The translations under genes and the position numbers were made by a program. Of a stretch of 64,000 nt of DNA, positions 7,378 through 16,844 are shown one piece after another. The notes under the pieces are model-generated. The model was given only the letters and a program-made list of their open reading frames with translations. It did no database searches and was not told the origin of the DNA. The DNA comes from SXOA01 sp046593355 (GTDB taxonomy: Bacteria > Planctomycetota > Planctomycetia > Pirellulales > Pirellulaceae). The stretch lies in the NCBI GenBank assembly GCA_046593355.1, contig JBKJNY010000185.1, positions 6,765 through 70,764 on the forward strand. The letters are read 5' to 3'. Numbering within the stretch: position 1 is the first letter of the stretch; each line of letters starts with the position of its first letter.

Positions 7378-10290
7378 TTAACCTCCGGGGGTGAGAGTGG
7401 GACGGAGCTCGATGTACGGTCGCGGCGTCGGCTTGCGCTGTTCCGCTGGTTTCGGTTTTTTGGCGGGCTGCTCGGCTGCCGGCGCTTGCTGCTTGGGTTT
7501 CCGTTCGGGAGCGGAATCTTTCTGAGCCGGGCCAGGCTTGGCTTGAGGGGTGGCTGGCTGTTTCGGCTTGACTTCCGGCTGTGGCGACCGGCGGGGATCT
7601 AGCTTCGAATCACGAGGGTTCCTTTCATCCACCACGTCATGAGCCAGATCCTTGGCGCGGGAACGGGTCATTGCCTTGGCGAGGTCGCAGAGTTTTTCAC
7701 CAGCATGGGCGTCGTCCACGAAGATCAGGGTCTTGACGCTACCGCGCGTCATTTGGACGTAACTCATTTCCTTATCAGTCAGCCCGCCTGCCAGGACGAA
7801 ACTTTTCGGCACGCTTTGGCCCTGCATTTTGTGTGTCGTGGCGGCGCTCCCGAGGGTGATCGCCTCTTTGCCGTCCTGGCGCTTCAACTTGTCGACTGGA
7901 ATGGTGACGGTCTGCTTGGCCTTCTTCTCCCACGGTTTGGGCTTAAGCGGCTGATCAATCTGGACGGTGATCTCGCGGCGGATCGGATCGACACGCTGAA
8001 TGGTTCCTCGGTAGCCGTTCTCAATCCCAGCCGGACGATAGGCAGCGTGAAACAGCACCCGGTCCCCCGACATCAACTTCTCCTGACCGACTTTGACGCT
8101 GAGAAACGAAGGGAGTTTTTGCTGGTTCAGCCGCTCCTGTTGGCAAAGTGCATTGATGACCCGCGCCTCCTGCCGGGTCTGGGTAAAAATCATCGCATCC
8201 TGGGGGCGCTTGAGACCCCCTTCCTTCACCCATTCCGCCACCAGTTTTTGGATTGCTTCCTGGCGATCCTTGGTCACGGTGACGCGGCCCCGCGAATCGT
8301 AGGATGCGAGCGCCTCCGCGGCTTTGCCCGCACGGAGGGCCTCCACCGCTTTACGGTCCTCCGGATCTCGCTGTCGCCGATGTTCGGAAAGATGAGCTTT
8401 GCCGACTTCCTTTTGGAGACGCTTCAGGACACCGCCAGCCAGGATCGGGGGAAGCTGGGCCTCATCGCCAATCGGGATGACCGTTATTTTCCTCTTCGCG
8501 GCATGTGCCAAAAGTCGCTCCATGCTGCGGGCATCGACCATTCCCACTTCGTCCACGATCAGGACGGTGCGTTTGGTGAAATCGGCATCCTGGAATTTCC
8601 ACGTCGACTTGCCCCGGATGGCCCGCGTGAGTTGACGCATATCGTGCTTAATGCGGTGCGAGATTTTCTGCAGCCGCGATTTGTCAAGACGCTGAAATAG
8701 GCTTTCCAGGGTCCGTGATGCAATGTGGCCTTGGCGGGCGAGTTCCTCCTTGGCACACCCGGCCAAGGCGGTCCCAATCACGTTGTAGCCCGCCATTTCC
8801 AGACCCTGGCGGATCGCGTCCACCGCATAACTCTTGCCGGAACCCGCGACGCCGGTGATGACGCGGAGCGCCGAATCCTGTGTGAGGGCGTGCTTGATGG
8901 CCTCCCGCTGCTGCTGCCGATCTTCGGGAATCGCAGCCAGGATTCGCTCGACGATTCGCTTCGGAACGACGGCCCCGGATTGGGCACGCATCTTCCGAAT
9001 GGTCCCGATCAGCCGTTCCTCCACCTGCCACATTTCCTGGGTGGTGTACCGCATCTCCCCTTGGCGTTGAGCCAGGGGAACAATCTCGGGCGAATGCTCC
9101 AAACGATCCTTGACACGTTTCGTGAGCTCCTCGACCTTCATTCCGACAACTTGCATTTCCTCCGCGACGTGTTGGAGTACTTCGCGATAGGTGAAATGGG
9201 CTTCGCTCGTGGTGATTTTGAAGAGCGCTAGCTTCCATGCCGTCTCAAACGCCAGATCTCGATCCACGGGCTGGACCTGATGCAGGAGCCGCCCCACATC
9301 CGCCTTGGTGAATCCCAAGGCGGCGGCTTCTTGTTCCCATTGCTCGAAAAGCTCGGCGCGGGGTGGTACTTCCCCTTTGTTTTTGCGAGTTTTCAAGTTG
9401 GCGATTTGCCTCGCCTGGGCGGACGAGTTGCCCAGGTCGATTCCCTGGCCGGAGATATATTGTTCAATCTGCCCTTTGCGGCTCGACCAGCGGTCGGCAA
9501 GTTTTTTTGGAATTCCTTTGGGCACCGCTATCAAGGATCTTTTGCCCGGCGTATCCGCTGCGAACTCAAACTCGATTCCTAGTCGCTCCCGCATTTCGGC
9601 AGCAAAGTGAGATCTAAAAAGCGGACCCAGCGTCCGAACCCATTTTCTCAGTTCCCCACTGTTCACGCTTCCTCCGCTGCCGTCCTCGCGGAGGCTGGTG
9701 TTCATGATCACGCAGTGGCGATGGCGGTGCGGTTCTAGCTCGCGGTTCGTGGCATGGTCGAACATGCCGCCGATCAGTTTTGCAAACTCTTTCTGGCATC
9801 CCCCTTTTCCTCGCCTAGTGAGCCGCACATTGTTTTCCAGCCAGGTCATCACGCTTTTTGCGGACGTGTCGAGCCCGGCATCCATTTGGGACCGAGCCAA
9901 GTGCGGCAGCAGCGCCCAGAGCGAGGACGACTGTTTGTCGAGCTGGAGCGGGATGTCGTAGGCGGCGACTCGTTCTGCGCGCGGCTTCCGACCGGGTTTG
10001 CCGTCGGGGCCGGGTTGCCACCATTTTTCTTTTGCCGGCTTGCTTTCCTTGGGCTTGGCCTTCCTCGTGCCATGGGGATTGACCAGGCTCTTGTCCCGGC
10101 GGGGGTGCTTGCCTTGCCAAATCCGGTTAAATTCCTTCGCGGCTATGTCACCGCTCAGGTCAAGTTCGCTCGCTCCCAGGCCAAACCATTGCCCGGCAGG
10201 ATCACCCCCAGAGACGTAGTAGTCAGAACTGGTGCCGCCGACAAAATAGTCGCCGCTAGAGGCAGTTTGGGCTTTGAAGGTGGCAACCAT
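7378..10290 (-). CDS. MobF (TrwC/TraI-type) conjugative relaxase-helicase
   Basis: A 970-aa two-domain protein. The start is ATG 10290 with AGGA upstream (MVATFKAQTASSGDYFVGG). N-terminal relaxase: candidate nicking tyrosines in DYFVGG and DYYVSGGD, the AYDIPLQLDK box, and the metal-binding histidines in EPHRHRHCVIMN. C-terminal SF1 helicase: Walker A GVAGSGKSYAVDAI, Walker B VLIVDEVGMVD, GDEAQLPP, and late motifs such as ATTHKMQGQSVPKS. The last about 90 residues are a low-complexity Pro/Lys/Ala tail. Such proteins nick oriT and unwind the transferred strand. It is the core evidence that the island is, or was, mobilisable. Confidence 0.9.
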   Translation of the reverse strand: MVATFKAQTASSGDYFVGGTSSDYYVSGGDPAGQWFGLGASELDLSGDIAAKEFNRIWQGKHPRRDKSLVNPHGTRKAKPKESKPAKEKWWQPGPDGKPGRKPRAERVAAYDIPLQLDKQSSSLWALLPHLARSQMDAGLDTSAKSVMTWLENNVRLTRRGKGGCQKEFAKLIGGMFDHATNRELEPHRHRHCVIMNTSLREDGSGGSVNSGELRKWVRTLGPLFRSHFAAEMRERLGIEFEFAADTPGKRSLIAVPKGIPKKLADRWSSRKGQIEQYISGQGIDLGNSSAQARQIANLKTRKNKGEVPPRAELFEQWEQEAAALGFTKADVGRLLHQVQPVDRDLAFETAWKLALFKITTSEAHFTYREVLQHVAEEMQVVGMKVEELTKRVKDRLEHSPEIVPLAQRQGEMRYTTQEMWQVEERLIGTIRKMRAQSGAVVPKRIVERILAAIPEDRQQQREAIKHALTQDSALRVITGVAGSGKSYAVDAIRQGLEMAGYNVIGTALAGCAKEELARQGHIASRTLESLFQRLDKSRLQKISHRIKHDMRQLTRAIRGKSTWKFQDADFTKRTVLIVDEVGMVDARSMERLLAHAAKRKITVIPIGDEAQLPPILAGGVLKRLQKEVGKAHLSEHRRQRDPEDRKAVEALRAGKAAEALASYDSRGRVTVTKDRQEAIQKLVAEWVKEGGLKRPQDAMIFTQTRQEARVINALCQQERLNQQKLPSFLSVKVGQEKLMSGDRVLFHAAYRPAGIENGYRGTIQRVDPIRREITVQIDQPLKPKPWEKKAKQTVTIPVDKLKRQDGKEAITLGSAATTHKMQGQSVPKSFVLAGGLTDKEMSYVQMTRGSVKTLIFVDDAHAGEKLCDLAKAMTRSRAKDLAHDVVDERNPRDSKLDPRRSPQPEVKPKQPATPQAKPGPAQKDSAPERKPKQQAPAAEQPAKKPKPAEQRKPTPRPYIELRPTLTPGG

Positions 10291-10300
10291 CGCTGCGTTC

Positions 10301-10618
10301 CTAAGTGACAAGCTTTTCTCTGACGATGCTCCGAGCATCGTCGGAACTGAGCCCCGCGGTGGTCAGCAAAATGAATAGCGTGCGCGCCAGATTGGAGTGA
10401 ACTTTCTTCACCTGGGCGTCGAGTTCCGTCACCACCTGCCGCAACTCGGTGACCTCGCTCTCCAGATCTTTGGCCTGGTTTAGTTGGCGAAGCTTCTCGA
10501 CGGCGGCGCTCCGAACCCAGTCCCCTCGCGAGAGGTTCAGCGGCTCGCGCGCCTCATCCAGCAACTGCAATAACTCAGCGCTGACGCGAAAGGCGACAAC
10601 TTGAGAAGGAGATTTCAT
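10301..10618 (-). CDS. RHH/coiled-coil accessory mobilisation protein
   Basis: The protein of 105 aa starts at ATG 10618 (MKSPSQVVAFRVSAELLQLL). The N-terminal VVAFRVSAELLQLLDEAREP looks like a ribbon-helix-helix DNA-binding unit, followed by a coiled coil (LRQLNQAKDLESEVTELRQV). It ends 10 bases before the relaxase start. By family pattern it is the relaxosome accessory protein (TraK/MobC-like) that binds oriT and may repress its own operon. Quasi-palindromic sequence overlaps its start region. Confidence 0.65.
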   Translation of the reverse strand: MKSPSQVVAFRVSAELLQLLDEAREPLNLSRGDWVRSAAVEKLRQLNQAKDLESEVTELRQVVTELDAQVKKVHSNLARTLFILLTTAGLSSDDARSIVREKLVT

Positions 10619-11039
10619 GTTTACACCTGTGAACAATTTTGTAAACGACCTTAAAGCAAAGCTGTCTCTGTCTTTAGGCTCTCGGCCGCGGAGCGGACGA
10701 AAACGCATCCCGCGCAGCGGGTGCCACGGTGTGGTGATTTAGTCTTTGTTAATCGTGATTCCTGGATTTGGCGATATCTTGTTGAACCGGTCTCGCATCA
10801 GGCAGAGTGACTCAATAAGGCGGCCTTACCGTTCCTGAGCATGGCCTGTGGCATCATCTTGAAACTCCGCGGGCCAGAAGTAAGCAAGCGTACGATGGGA
10901 CATATTTCAGCCGTCGTCGTGCGTTTTCTAGGAATTGGGCGTGGTCCAAGGAAATCATTCCTCGCCGGGAACCATGTCCGTTCTGAACGTGGACGACGAA
11001 CATGGTTTCGGTGGAAATGCGACATCGTGTCGCGTTGGC
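10619..11039. other. Non-coding region, candidate oriT/operator
   Basis: About 420 bases without a credible gene. Visible elements are GTTTAC...GTAAAC (10619-10646) next to the RHH start, the short stem CCCGC-gca-GCGGG (10709-10721), an imperfect inverted repeat AACCATGT...ACATGGTT (about 10970-11006), and a perfect hairpin GCGACA-tcg-TGTCGC (11019-11033) just after the VWA gene. MobF systems usually place oriT next to the accessory protein and relaxase genes, so this is the best candidate, but no nic sequence is recognised. Confidence 0.4.
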
Positions 11040-12659
11040 TTAGGGAATGACAAGCTCTGTGGCATGGGTTTTGCCGACGCGAAGTCGAATCGCGCCGGAC
11101 AAGTCGGTACTGGGAATGGCGATCCGATAGCGGGGAGCGGTCAGGTGGGCGGATAGCTCGACAAAGCGTTGTTCCAATTCCCCCGCGTTGGCCGCCATGA
11201 CAAAAGTTCCCGCTGAGCCAGTGGCGAGCTGGGTTAGTGTCGCGCGGTCCAGTTCCTTGGCATCCAGTCCAACTACGTGGATCTGAATCCCCCACTGTTG
11301 GCAGCGTGCCAGCAGCGTAGCTAACTCCACGCCCGGCACCGTGTTTTGGCCATCGGTAAAAACGACGATCAGTCGTGGGGAGGGGCGCACCTCTAACTCC
11401 TTCACGGCGGCTTCTAATGCCAGAAATAATGCCGTGTGCCCTTCCGCCTTTAGGGAAGCCAGACTTGCGGTGAGCGACCGAGAATTCGTTCCCCATTCCG
11501 TCAGCGGCTGAACTTCCGTGCTGAATACCAAAACTTTCACCGTGGCGACTGTTTCCAGGCGTGTTACCAGGGAGACCAGTCCGGCCTTCGCCGCGGCCAA
11601 CGGTTCCCCCACCGTGGAGGCCGAATGATCGAGGATCACGACCACAGGAAACTTGTTGGTCGTTGCCGCTCTACTTGCAACCTGGAGCGGTAGCGCTGGT
11701 TTGCCGCCGATATCGGCCACAAAATCTTTGGCGGTCAACCCCACAATCGGAGCGCCATTTTTCTCCTGAACGCTCACTTCGATAACGACGACGGGGGCCA
11801 CCCGATCCGGCGCGACGCTGCGAAAGAGGATCTTGGCACCAGCCGGGAGCTCACACGGCTCCCGCGCCAGCGCCTCCTGAGTTGCGGCCTCTAGGCGCAT
11901 CAGCAACTCCCGCATGTCGAGCTGACGCTTTTTGGCAAATGCTTCGGCTTCCCGGTATTTCTCGACTTGCCTCCGGGGATCAACAGCCAGGGAGTCACCC
12001 CATTTGACCAGCGTGCTAAAGTGCTGCTGGATCATTCTTGCCTTGAGCTGGCCTGCCTCGCTCCGTTCCCTCTCCGCAGTCAAGAGTAGTGCGGCGGAGG
12101 TTCCATCGAGTCCCTCGTCGGCTGCCAGCCTCTTGGCTCGCTCCGCAAAAGCTTCAGTCTCGCCAGACGTCGCCTGCGCCGCCTGGATTAAGTCGGCATA
12201 CAAGCGCAGGTGCAGTTTCCGCTCCCAGATTTTTGAGAGCGGCTGTTGCAGCCGCCTTTCGATGATCGCAATCGCGTCCGGCCACTTTTGGGCACGTTCT
12301 AGTTCCTGGAGAGCAACCTCAAAGATTGGACGGTCTCGGTCCAGGCCAAGCTGGTGCAAGAAAGAGACTCTGGACAAAGTGGGGACAGTGGCAGCCAAAA
12401 TTCCCGAAAGGATGCCGCCTTGGAGCAACGCCCCCAGCAGCAACACCAGGCGGGGTTCGGCAGCCAAGCGGCGCTTGCGGGTTTGTCCATCCCGTGGGAA
12501 GTAGCAATGTTTCACGAGTTTCAAGATTCCAATCAGAATCAAGAACAGCGTGAAGACCAAACCGGCGGCAGCCAACTGGGGCCATTGGTCCCAGCGGCAG
12601 AGGGCTGCTGTGAAACCAATGGAGAGCGCGTAGACGAGTAATTGAGTGAGCAGTTTCAT
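11040..12659 (-). CDS. Membrane-anchored VWA-domain protein
   Basis: A 539-aa protein with two N-terminal membrane segments (about residues 8-25 and 29-50) and possibly a third near residue 75. A helical middle is rich in 'ERAKRLAADE'-type TPR-like sequence. The C-terminal von Willebrand A domain carries an intact MIDAS: FPVVVILDHSASTVGEP (DxSxS), the threonine of EGHTALFLAL, and VVFTDGQNTV. It should bind Mg2+ and a protein partner in the periplasm or cytoplasm. It starts 2 bases after the stop of the tubulin-like gene, so the two are co-translated. The neighbours (tubulin-like, kinases) suggest a shared signalling or scaffold system. Confidence 0.8.
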   Translation of the reverse strand: MKLLTQLLVYALSIGFTAALCRWDQWPQLAAAGLVFTLFLILIGILKLVKHCYFPRDGQTRKRRLAAEPRLVLLLGALLQGGILSGILAATVPTLSRVSFLHQLGLDRDRPIFEVALQELERAQKWPDAIAIIERRLQQPLSKIWERKLHLRLYADLIQAAQATSGETEAFAERAKRLAADEGLDGTSAALLLTAERERSEAGQLKARMIQQHFSTLVKWGDSLAVDPRRQVEKYREAEAFAKKRQLDMRELLMRLEAATQEALAREPCELPAGAKILFRSVAPDRVAPVVVIEVSVQEKNGAPIVGLTAKDFVADIGGKPALPLQVASRAATTNKFPVVVILDHSASTVGEPLAAAKAGLVSLVTRLETVATVKVLVFSTEVQPLTEWGTNSRSLTASLASLKAEGHTALFLALEAAVKELEVRPSPRLIVVFTDGQNTVPGVELATLLARCQQWGIQIHVVGLDAKELDRATLTQLATGSAGTFVMAANAGELEQRFVELSAHLTAPRYRIAIPSTDLSGAIRLRVGKTHATELVIP

Positions 12660-12661
12660 GC

Positions 12662-14800
12662 CTAGGCTCCTTGGCTACTGGGGGTGATGGTGGTGGAGAG
12701 TAGAATCTGCAGTAGGCCTAGTCGTTCGGCGGCACCCAGGCCACGGGGAAAGAAGACCGGCCTCTGGTCGGGAGCGGCGGCCCGCTGGGCACCGTTCAGG
12801 TAGTAGGCCGGGAGCACGTCAAGTAACTTCGTCACGGTTTCGACGTGGATGTCGAGGACATTCACACCGGCAGAAGCCGTATCGGCGAAAGCGACGTGGG
12901 CTCCACCGTCCTCTTTCTGGATGCATTTACGCAGCGACTGCTCGTCCGCGGGGGCCAACGGGGGAAGAACATGAATGCAAAGTTCCTCCCCTGGCCGGCT
13001 CCGTCCTCCCCAAGGAGGCCCGGCAATGGCCACCTTGCGCAGGGATATTTGCCGCGCGATATGATCAACCCGGGGAAAGTCGGCACGAGTAATCTGCGCG
13101 AGGCCCTGCAGGGTCACCCACTTCGCGGCAAAACAGAGCACCTTCAGGACTTTTTCGTCTGGTTCCGTGGGAGTGAGACGCCACAACTGGGTAAACATGG
13201 CGTCCAACGACTTGGTGACGAGGAGTGGCTGCGAGTCTGCCGATTGGCCTCGCGGCTGGAAGCGCTCGAGAAGATCTCGAATATTGGTTAGCTTTTCCTG
13301 AAGAAAGTCGAGTTCCATTTGCAGCAGATGCTCGGCCTGAGCGACCGCGCCCAGCGCCGCCAGCACGAGTTGCAAATCATCATCCACGAGGCGGTACTGG
13401 GCGGCGGCGGTTTCTAAGCATTTTTTCTTCTTCTCCGCCGAGGTGAGCCGGGCCTTCCAGGCTTGCCACGCTGTTCGCGGATGGATCGCCCGGAGCGCCT
13501 TGCGCATGGCTTGGCGAGAATCCTGAAGATCCGCCTCGATTTCCGCCCCCTCGTCCTCCAACTCCAGGCGGCGGCGATCCAGCTTTTGCAGGCATTCCAC
13601 GAGCAGGGATCGCCGGTAGGCCGCTTCGCTCCCCGTTTGGGGCGGTGTTGCGAAGAACTGACGAATATTGGCCAGCGCGATGGACTGGCCATCCCGTAGT
13701 TCGGCCACGAGATGACAAGCGGCTTGAATTCCCGGCTGGCAGATGGCTGCGTCAAGCTCCTCGGCATCCGACACCCAGGCCCGCTCGATAATGCTCGCGA
13801 GTGGCTCCTGCGGACGCCGCCACTCCTCCGTGCCAATTGCCAGTTCTTGGATGAGCGAAAGATTAGGGGAGTTCAGCACTGGCTGGAGCTCTGCGCTCAA
13901 GGAGCGGGCCGTGTCGCGGGCGACTTCCCGCCGCTCGTCCAGTTGCTGATGAAAATCAAAGCGCAGGATGGAAATTCCGCCAAATTTCCCCCGCAGGCTC
14001 CGATTCGGTGCGAGGCGATTGAAGATTTCACGCACCTGCTGGGCACCTCGCGCTTGCTCGGTTTGCAGCATGAAGCGGTCACGCGCTCGCGTATCCCGCT
14101 CCATCATCGCGGGGAGTTCGTGAAACACGACACTCCGCGTTTCACGCGGATCCTGCGCCGGGTCTGTGGCGAAGTCCACCGCGTCGATGATGCAAGCCCC
14201 GGCATTGAGCGCGGTGTTGGCCCCATGAATCGCATTGACGATGCCGCCCGTATATTCCAGAGTGATCGAAACGGTCACTCCTAGACGCTCCCTGAGCAGC
14301 ACAGAGAGCCCGGGGGAACAGACAATCACGCCGTCGGAACCGGTTGCGCCTGAACTTCCGGCCTTGAACACCAGATCAATGTGCGAGAGTGGCCCGTAAG
14401 CGAGAAGCTGGGGAACGACGACATCATTGAAAAAAGACAAGAATGCGGCGGACGATATTAGCTTGGCGACTGCGAGCGAACCATCGGTGCGCAGCTGCCC
14501 CAAACCATGCTGCGTATTTGTCCCGGCCCTTTGTTCAATCGCCTGAAGGATTTCGGGGGCGGCGTCGGCTGCCAGGGTTCGCGCGGTTTCACCATCCGCG
14601 AGGGGAATCAAATGCACATTGCCCCCTTCGACGTCGACGGCGATCTGGGCCAGTTCGCCGAGAACATCGGCCCCCAGCTTGAGGTTGGCCACTTCGACAT
14701 CAGGGTAGAGGAGCACCTGCAGGCGGTCGCCACCGATCACGATCTGGAGGCGCGGGCCGGAACGTTGATCCGTGGGAGGACGAAAATGAGTGGTAGCCAT
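12662..14800 (-). CDS. Large protein with FtsZ/tubulin-like motif
   Basis: The start is ATG 14800 with GGAG upstream (MATTHFRPPTDQRSGPRLQI), giving 712 aa. Around residue 140 a segment reads LVFKAGSSGATGSDGVIVCS followed by a second strand 'LGVTVSITLEYTGG'. In spacing and flanking strands this mimics the FtsZ/tubulin T4 loop (AGxGGGTGTG...). A later NAGACIIDAVDF resembles the post-T5 helix-strand. The C-terminal half is helical and charged, with coiled-coil character (about 380-520). Other tubulin loops are not obvious, so this may be a divergent tubulin-like GTPase or an unrelated nucleotide binder. It sits directly upstream of the VWA gene. Confidence 0.45.
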   Translation of the reverse strand: MATTHFRPPTDQRSGPRLQIVIGGDRLQVLLYPDVEVANLKLGADVLGELAQIAVDVEGGNVHLIPLADGETARTLAADAAPEILQAIEQRAGTNTQHGLGQLRTDGSLAVAKLISSAAFLSFFNDVVVPQLLAYGPLSHIDLVFKAGSSGATGSDGVIVCSPGLSVLLRERLGVTVSITLEYTGGIVNAIHGANTALNAGACIIDAVDFATDPAQDPRETRSVVFHELPAMMERDTRARDRFMLQTEQARGAQQVREIFNRLAPNRSLRGKFGGISILRFDFHQQLDERREVARDTARSLSAELQPVLNSPNLSLIQELAIGTEEWRRPQEPLASIIERAWVSDAEELDAAICQPGIQAACHLVAELRDGQSIALANIRQFFATPPQTGSEAAYRRSLLVECLQKLDRRRLELEDEGAEIEADLQDSRQAMRKALRAIHPRTAWQAWKARLTSAEKKKKCLETAAAQYRLVDDDLQLVLAALGAVAQAEHLLQMELDFLQEKLTNIRDLLERFQPRGQSADSQPLLVTKSLDAMFTQLWRLTPTEPDEKVLKVLCFAAKWVTLQGLAQITRADFPRVDHIARQISLRKVAIAGPPWGGRSRPGEELCIHVLPPLAPADEQSLRKCIQKEDGGAHVAFADTASAGVNVLDIHVETVTKLLDVLPAYYLNGAQRAAAPDQRPVFFPRGLGAAERLGLLQILLSTTITPSSQGA

Positions 14801-14843
14801 TGAAAAGATCTCCAAAGAAAAAGGGAAGGAAAAGAAAGTCGAT

Positions 14844-15857
14844 CTAGCCGATCCGAAACGGGACAAAGACATCGCCGATGACACCAACGTGGTCCGCAAA
14901 TTCTGTGGTGCGATTCGTCCTAGAGACGAACATGAGCATCAGCGGGTAAGGGAGCTTGAACAGTGATTTCGCACCCGGCACGGACACCACGGTGCACTCA
15001 TAGAGGAAGGCCCGCGGATAGGGCTGTAGTTGAGCCACCCACGCGGCGTCCGTCAGCGCCGGGAGAAGCAACACGACTTCTTCCGCGTTACCGGCTTTTA
15101 CCTCTTCCACGGCCCGCTTGGCCCATTCGCCGAGCGTCTCGGAAGCCCCCGGATTCACGAACACGCGTCCTTCCCAGGGCTGCTCCAAACCATGGGCGGT
15201 GTAGTGGTGATTGGCGGGAACGTGGTTGGTCGCGTCTTTGTTGGCGCAAGGGTCGAGGTCAATCCAGCCGAGTAGGTTATGGACTTGCTGCAGCACGGAC
15301 TGCGGAGTGAGCCAGTTGGCCTGGAAGTCGATTGGTTCGACTTTATTAGGCACATCGAGAATCTGCAGGATCTTTCCCGATTCCTCCTCCCCCAGGATGG
15401 CGAGCACTTCCTCGGGGCTCAAATGCGACACGGATGTCGCGTTGACCCCGGCCTGCTTGGCAACCTCCTTGCAAAACGTCGGCCAGAGTTTCGCTGCTTT
15501 TTGCCAGCGCTGGACAGTACGGCGGTGAACGTGTGGCAGATAGATTCCCACCCACTCCCCAAATCGGCCTCTCCCCAGGGCCGCTTGAATTTGGCTCAGT
15601 TCCTCCCCACAAATCGCCTGGTGACTGAAGCTCACCGCGAGGGACCGCTGAGACAAGCGATGGTGGGTTTCGATCTTCGCGAGCTGCGACTCGAATTGCT
15701 CGTCTGTCACCACCGCCAAGGCCTCCACCGGACGTTTCTTGCCGCGCTTGGCGGATTTTGTTTTTCGCTTTTGTGACTTGCCGCGAAGAGGCATGAGGGA
15801 AACAATGGGCTCGGTCACTTTGATGAGTTCGTGGCGAGCGGGGATTTCCATGTTCAT
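14844..15857 (-). CDS. Phage Dam-like (PF05869-type) protein with altered catalytic motif
   Basis: The start is ATG 15857 (MNMEIPARHELIK), giving 337 aa. The N-terminal half is basic with an HTH-like segment (LPHVHRRTVQRWQKAAKLWP). The C-terminal half matches phage DNA N6-adenine methyltransferases: WLTPQSVLQQVHNLLGWIDL, DPCANKDATNHVPANHHYTA, then GRVFVNPGASETLGEW. Family members have NPPY at the last position; here it is NPGA, so the motif IV proline and tyrosine are lost and methylation is doubtful. It may be a DNA-binding derivative. It lies 43 bases upstream of the tubulin-like gene, divergent from the sigma-like gene. Confidence 0.65.
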   Translation of the reverse strand: MNMEIPARHELIKVTEPIVSLMPLRGKSQKRKTKSAKRGKKRPVEALAVVTDEQFESQLAKIETHHRLSQRSLAVSFSHQAICGEELSQIQAALGRGRFGEWVGIYLPHVHRRTVQRWQKAAKLWPTFCKEVAKQAGVNATSVSHLSPEEVLAILGEEESGKILQILDVPNKVEPIDFQANWLTPQSVLQQVHNLLGWIDLDPCANKDATNHVPANHHYTAHGLEQPWEGRVFVNPGASETLGEWAKRAVEEVKAGNAEEVVLLLPALTDAAWVAQLQPYPRAFLYECTVVSVPGAKSLFKLPYPLMLMFVSRTNRTTEFADHVGVIGDVFVPFRIG

Positions 15858-16106
15858 CGCAGCCTCGGTGGTGATGGGAAAGGAACGAGATTCAGCCGCT
15901 GGGCTTAACTCTGGGGATGAAAGGGAAGGAAAGTTCCGCTCGAAAAATCGCCCTGTCGGTCTTTGGCGGACATTGACTGACAGGAGAGCCGGGAGCGGGC
16001 GCAATTGGCTCAACCACTACAGCTACCAAACGGGATTTTCTGCGACAAAGATTTTTTCAGATTCTGACCGTGACCCAGTTCCGAGGCATTTCTCGCGGAG
16101 TTATCA

Positions 16107-16844
16107 ATGGCCAAGAAATCCAGTAAACGCCCGGCAAAACAGAACGGGACCGGCCAACCGGTTACCAAGCTGGACCTCGATACGGCGGCTCAAATCGCCA
16201 TCGAGCAGCTCTGGACGGAACTCCGAGCATTCGTGGCGAGAATGCTTGGCAAAAAGAATCGCCTGGGAAAGACTCCCTCGGACCTGGTTCAAAGTGGTGT
16301 TGGCAGCTTGGTGCGGTCGATGCAGCGCTCCGAAGTGGAGTTTCACCGCCTGGAGGAATTGCGCTCGTTCATGTTCTGGAAGGTCCGGGAAAAAATCGCC
16401 GCTCACCTACGGCATGTCCACAGAAAGCGGCGCGACATTTCCCGCGTTGGCGCCGGGCGGAGTGAGGATTTAGTGAGCAACGAATTGGGGCCGGTCGCCG
16501 CCGCAATCGCGAAGGAGTCCGTGGACCGGATCAAAAAGATTCTGAAGCGGGAGAAAGATCCGCTCTGGCGAGCCGCTTATGGACTGGCGATCGCCGAAGG
16601 AATGAGCGCCGCGGACGTTTTGGAATTCCTGAGCGAGAATTTCCCCAAAGCGAAATTGATGTCGAAACGGACGATCGAGCGTCGCCTCCAAACCCAACGA
16701 ATCGAGGTCTGGAAGGAACTGAACTCGCCCACCGTCCCCGCTGGAAAACCCAAAAAAAGGAGGCCGGGGGGCGAGAAAAAAAAGAAACCCGATTCAAAAA
16801 CAAAAAAGCTACATCTCACGCGGCGGCATCGCCCAACCGAGTAA
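16107..16844 (+). CDS. ECF-type RNA polymerase sigma factor-like protein
   Basis: A 245-aa protein. The N-terminal part resembles sigma-70 region 2 of planctomycete ECF factors: LWTELRAFVARMLGKKNRLG, then DLVQSGVGSLVR and LRSFMFWKVREKIAAHLRHV. A region 4-like helix (LMSKRTIERRLQTQRIEVWK) follows, then a strongly basic Lys-rich tail. CGGAG precedes ATG 16107. It is the only plus-strand gene in this stretch and is divergent from the Dam-like gene. Its last 36 bases overlap the 3' end of the convergent 84-aa gene. It could direct transcription of the flanking kinase/VWA genes, but this is inference. Confidence 0.6.
   Translation: MAKKSSKRPAKQNGTGQPVTKLDLDTAAQIAIEQLWTELRAFVARMLGKKNRLGKTPSDLVQSGVGSLVRSMQRSEVEFHRLEELRSFMFWKVREKIAAHLRHVHRKRRDISRVGAGRSEDLVSNELGPVAAAIAKESVDRIKKILKREKDPLWRAAYGLAIAEGMSAADVLEFLSENFPKAKLMSKRTIERRLQTQRIEVWKELNSPTVPAGKPKKRRPGGEKKKKPDSKTKKLHLTRRHRPTE

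Noticed and set aside
10798..11496. Minus-strand open frame of 232 codons
   Set aside because: Overlaps the VWA gene and the hairpin-rich spacer; Arg/Ser-rich shadow.
12845..14284. Several plus-strand open frames within the tubulin-like gene
   Set aside because: Shadow frames of odd composition without ribosome sites.
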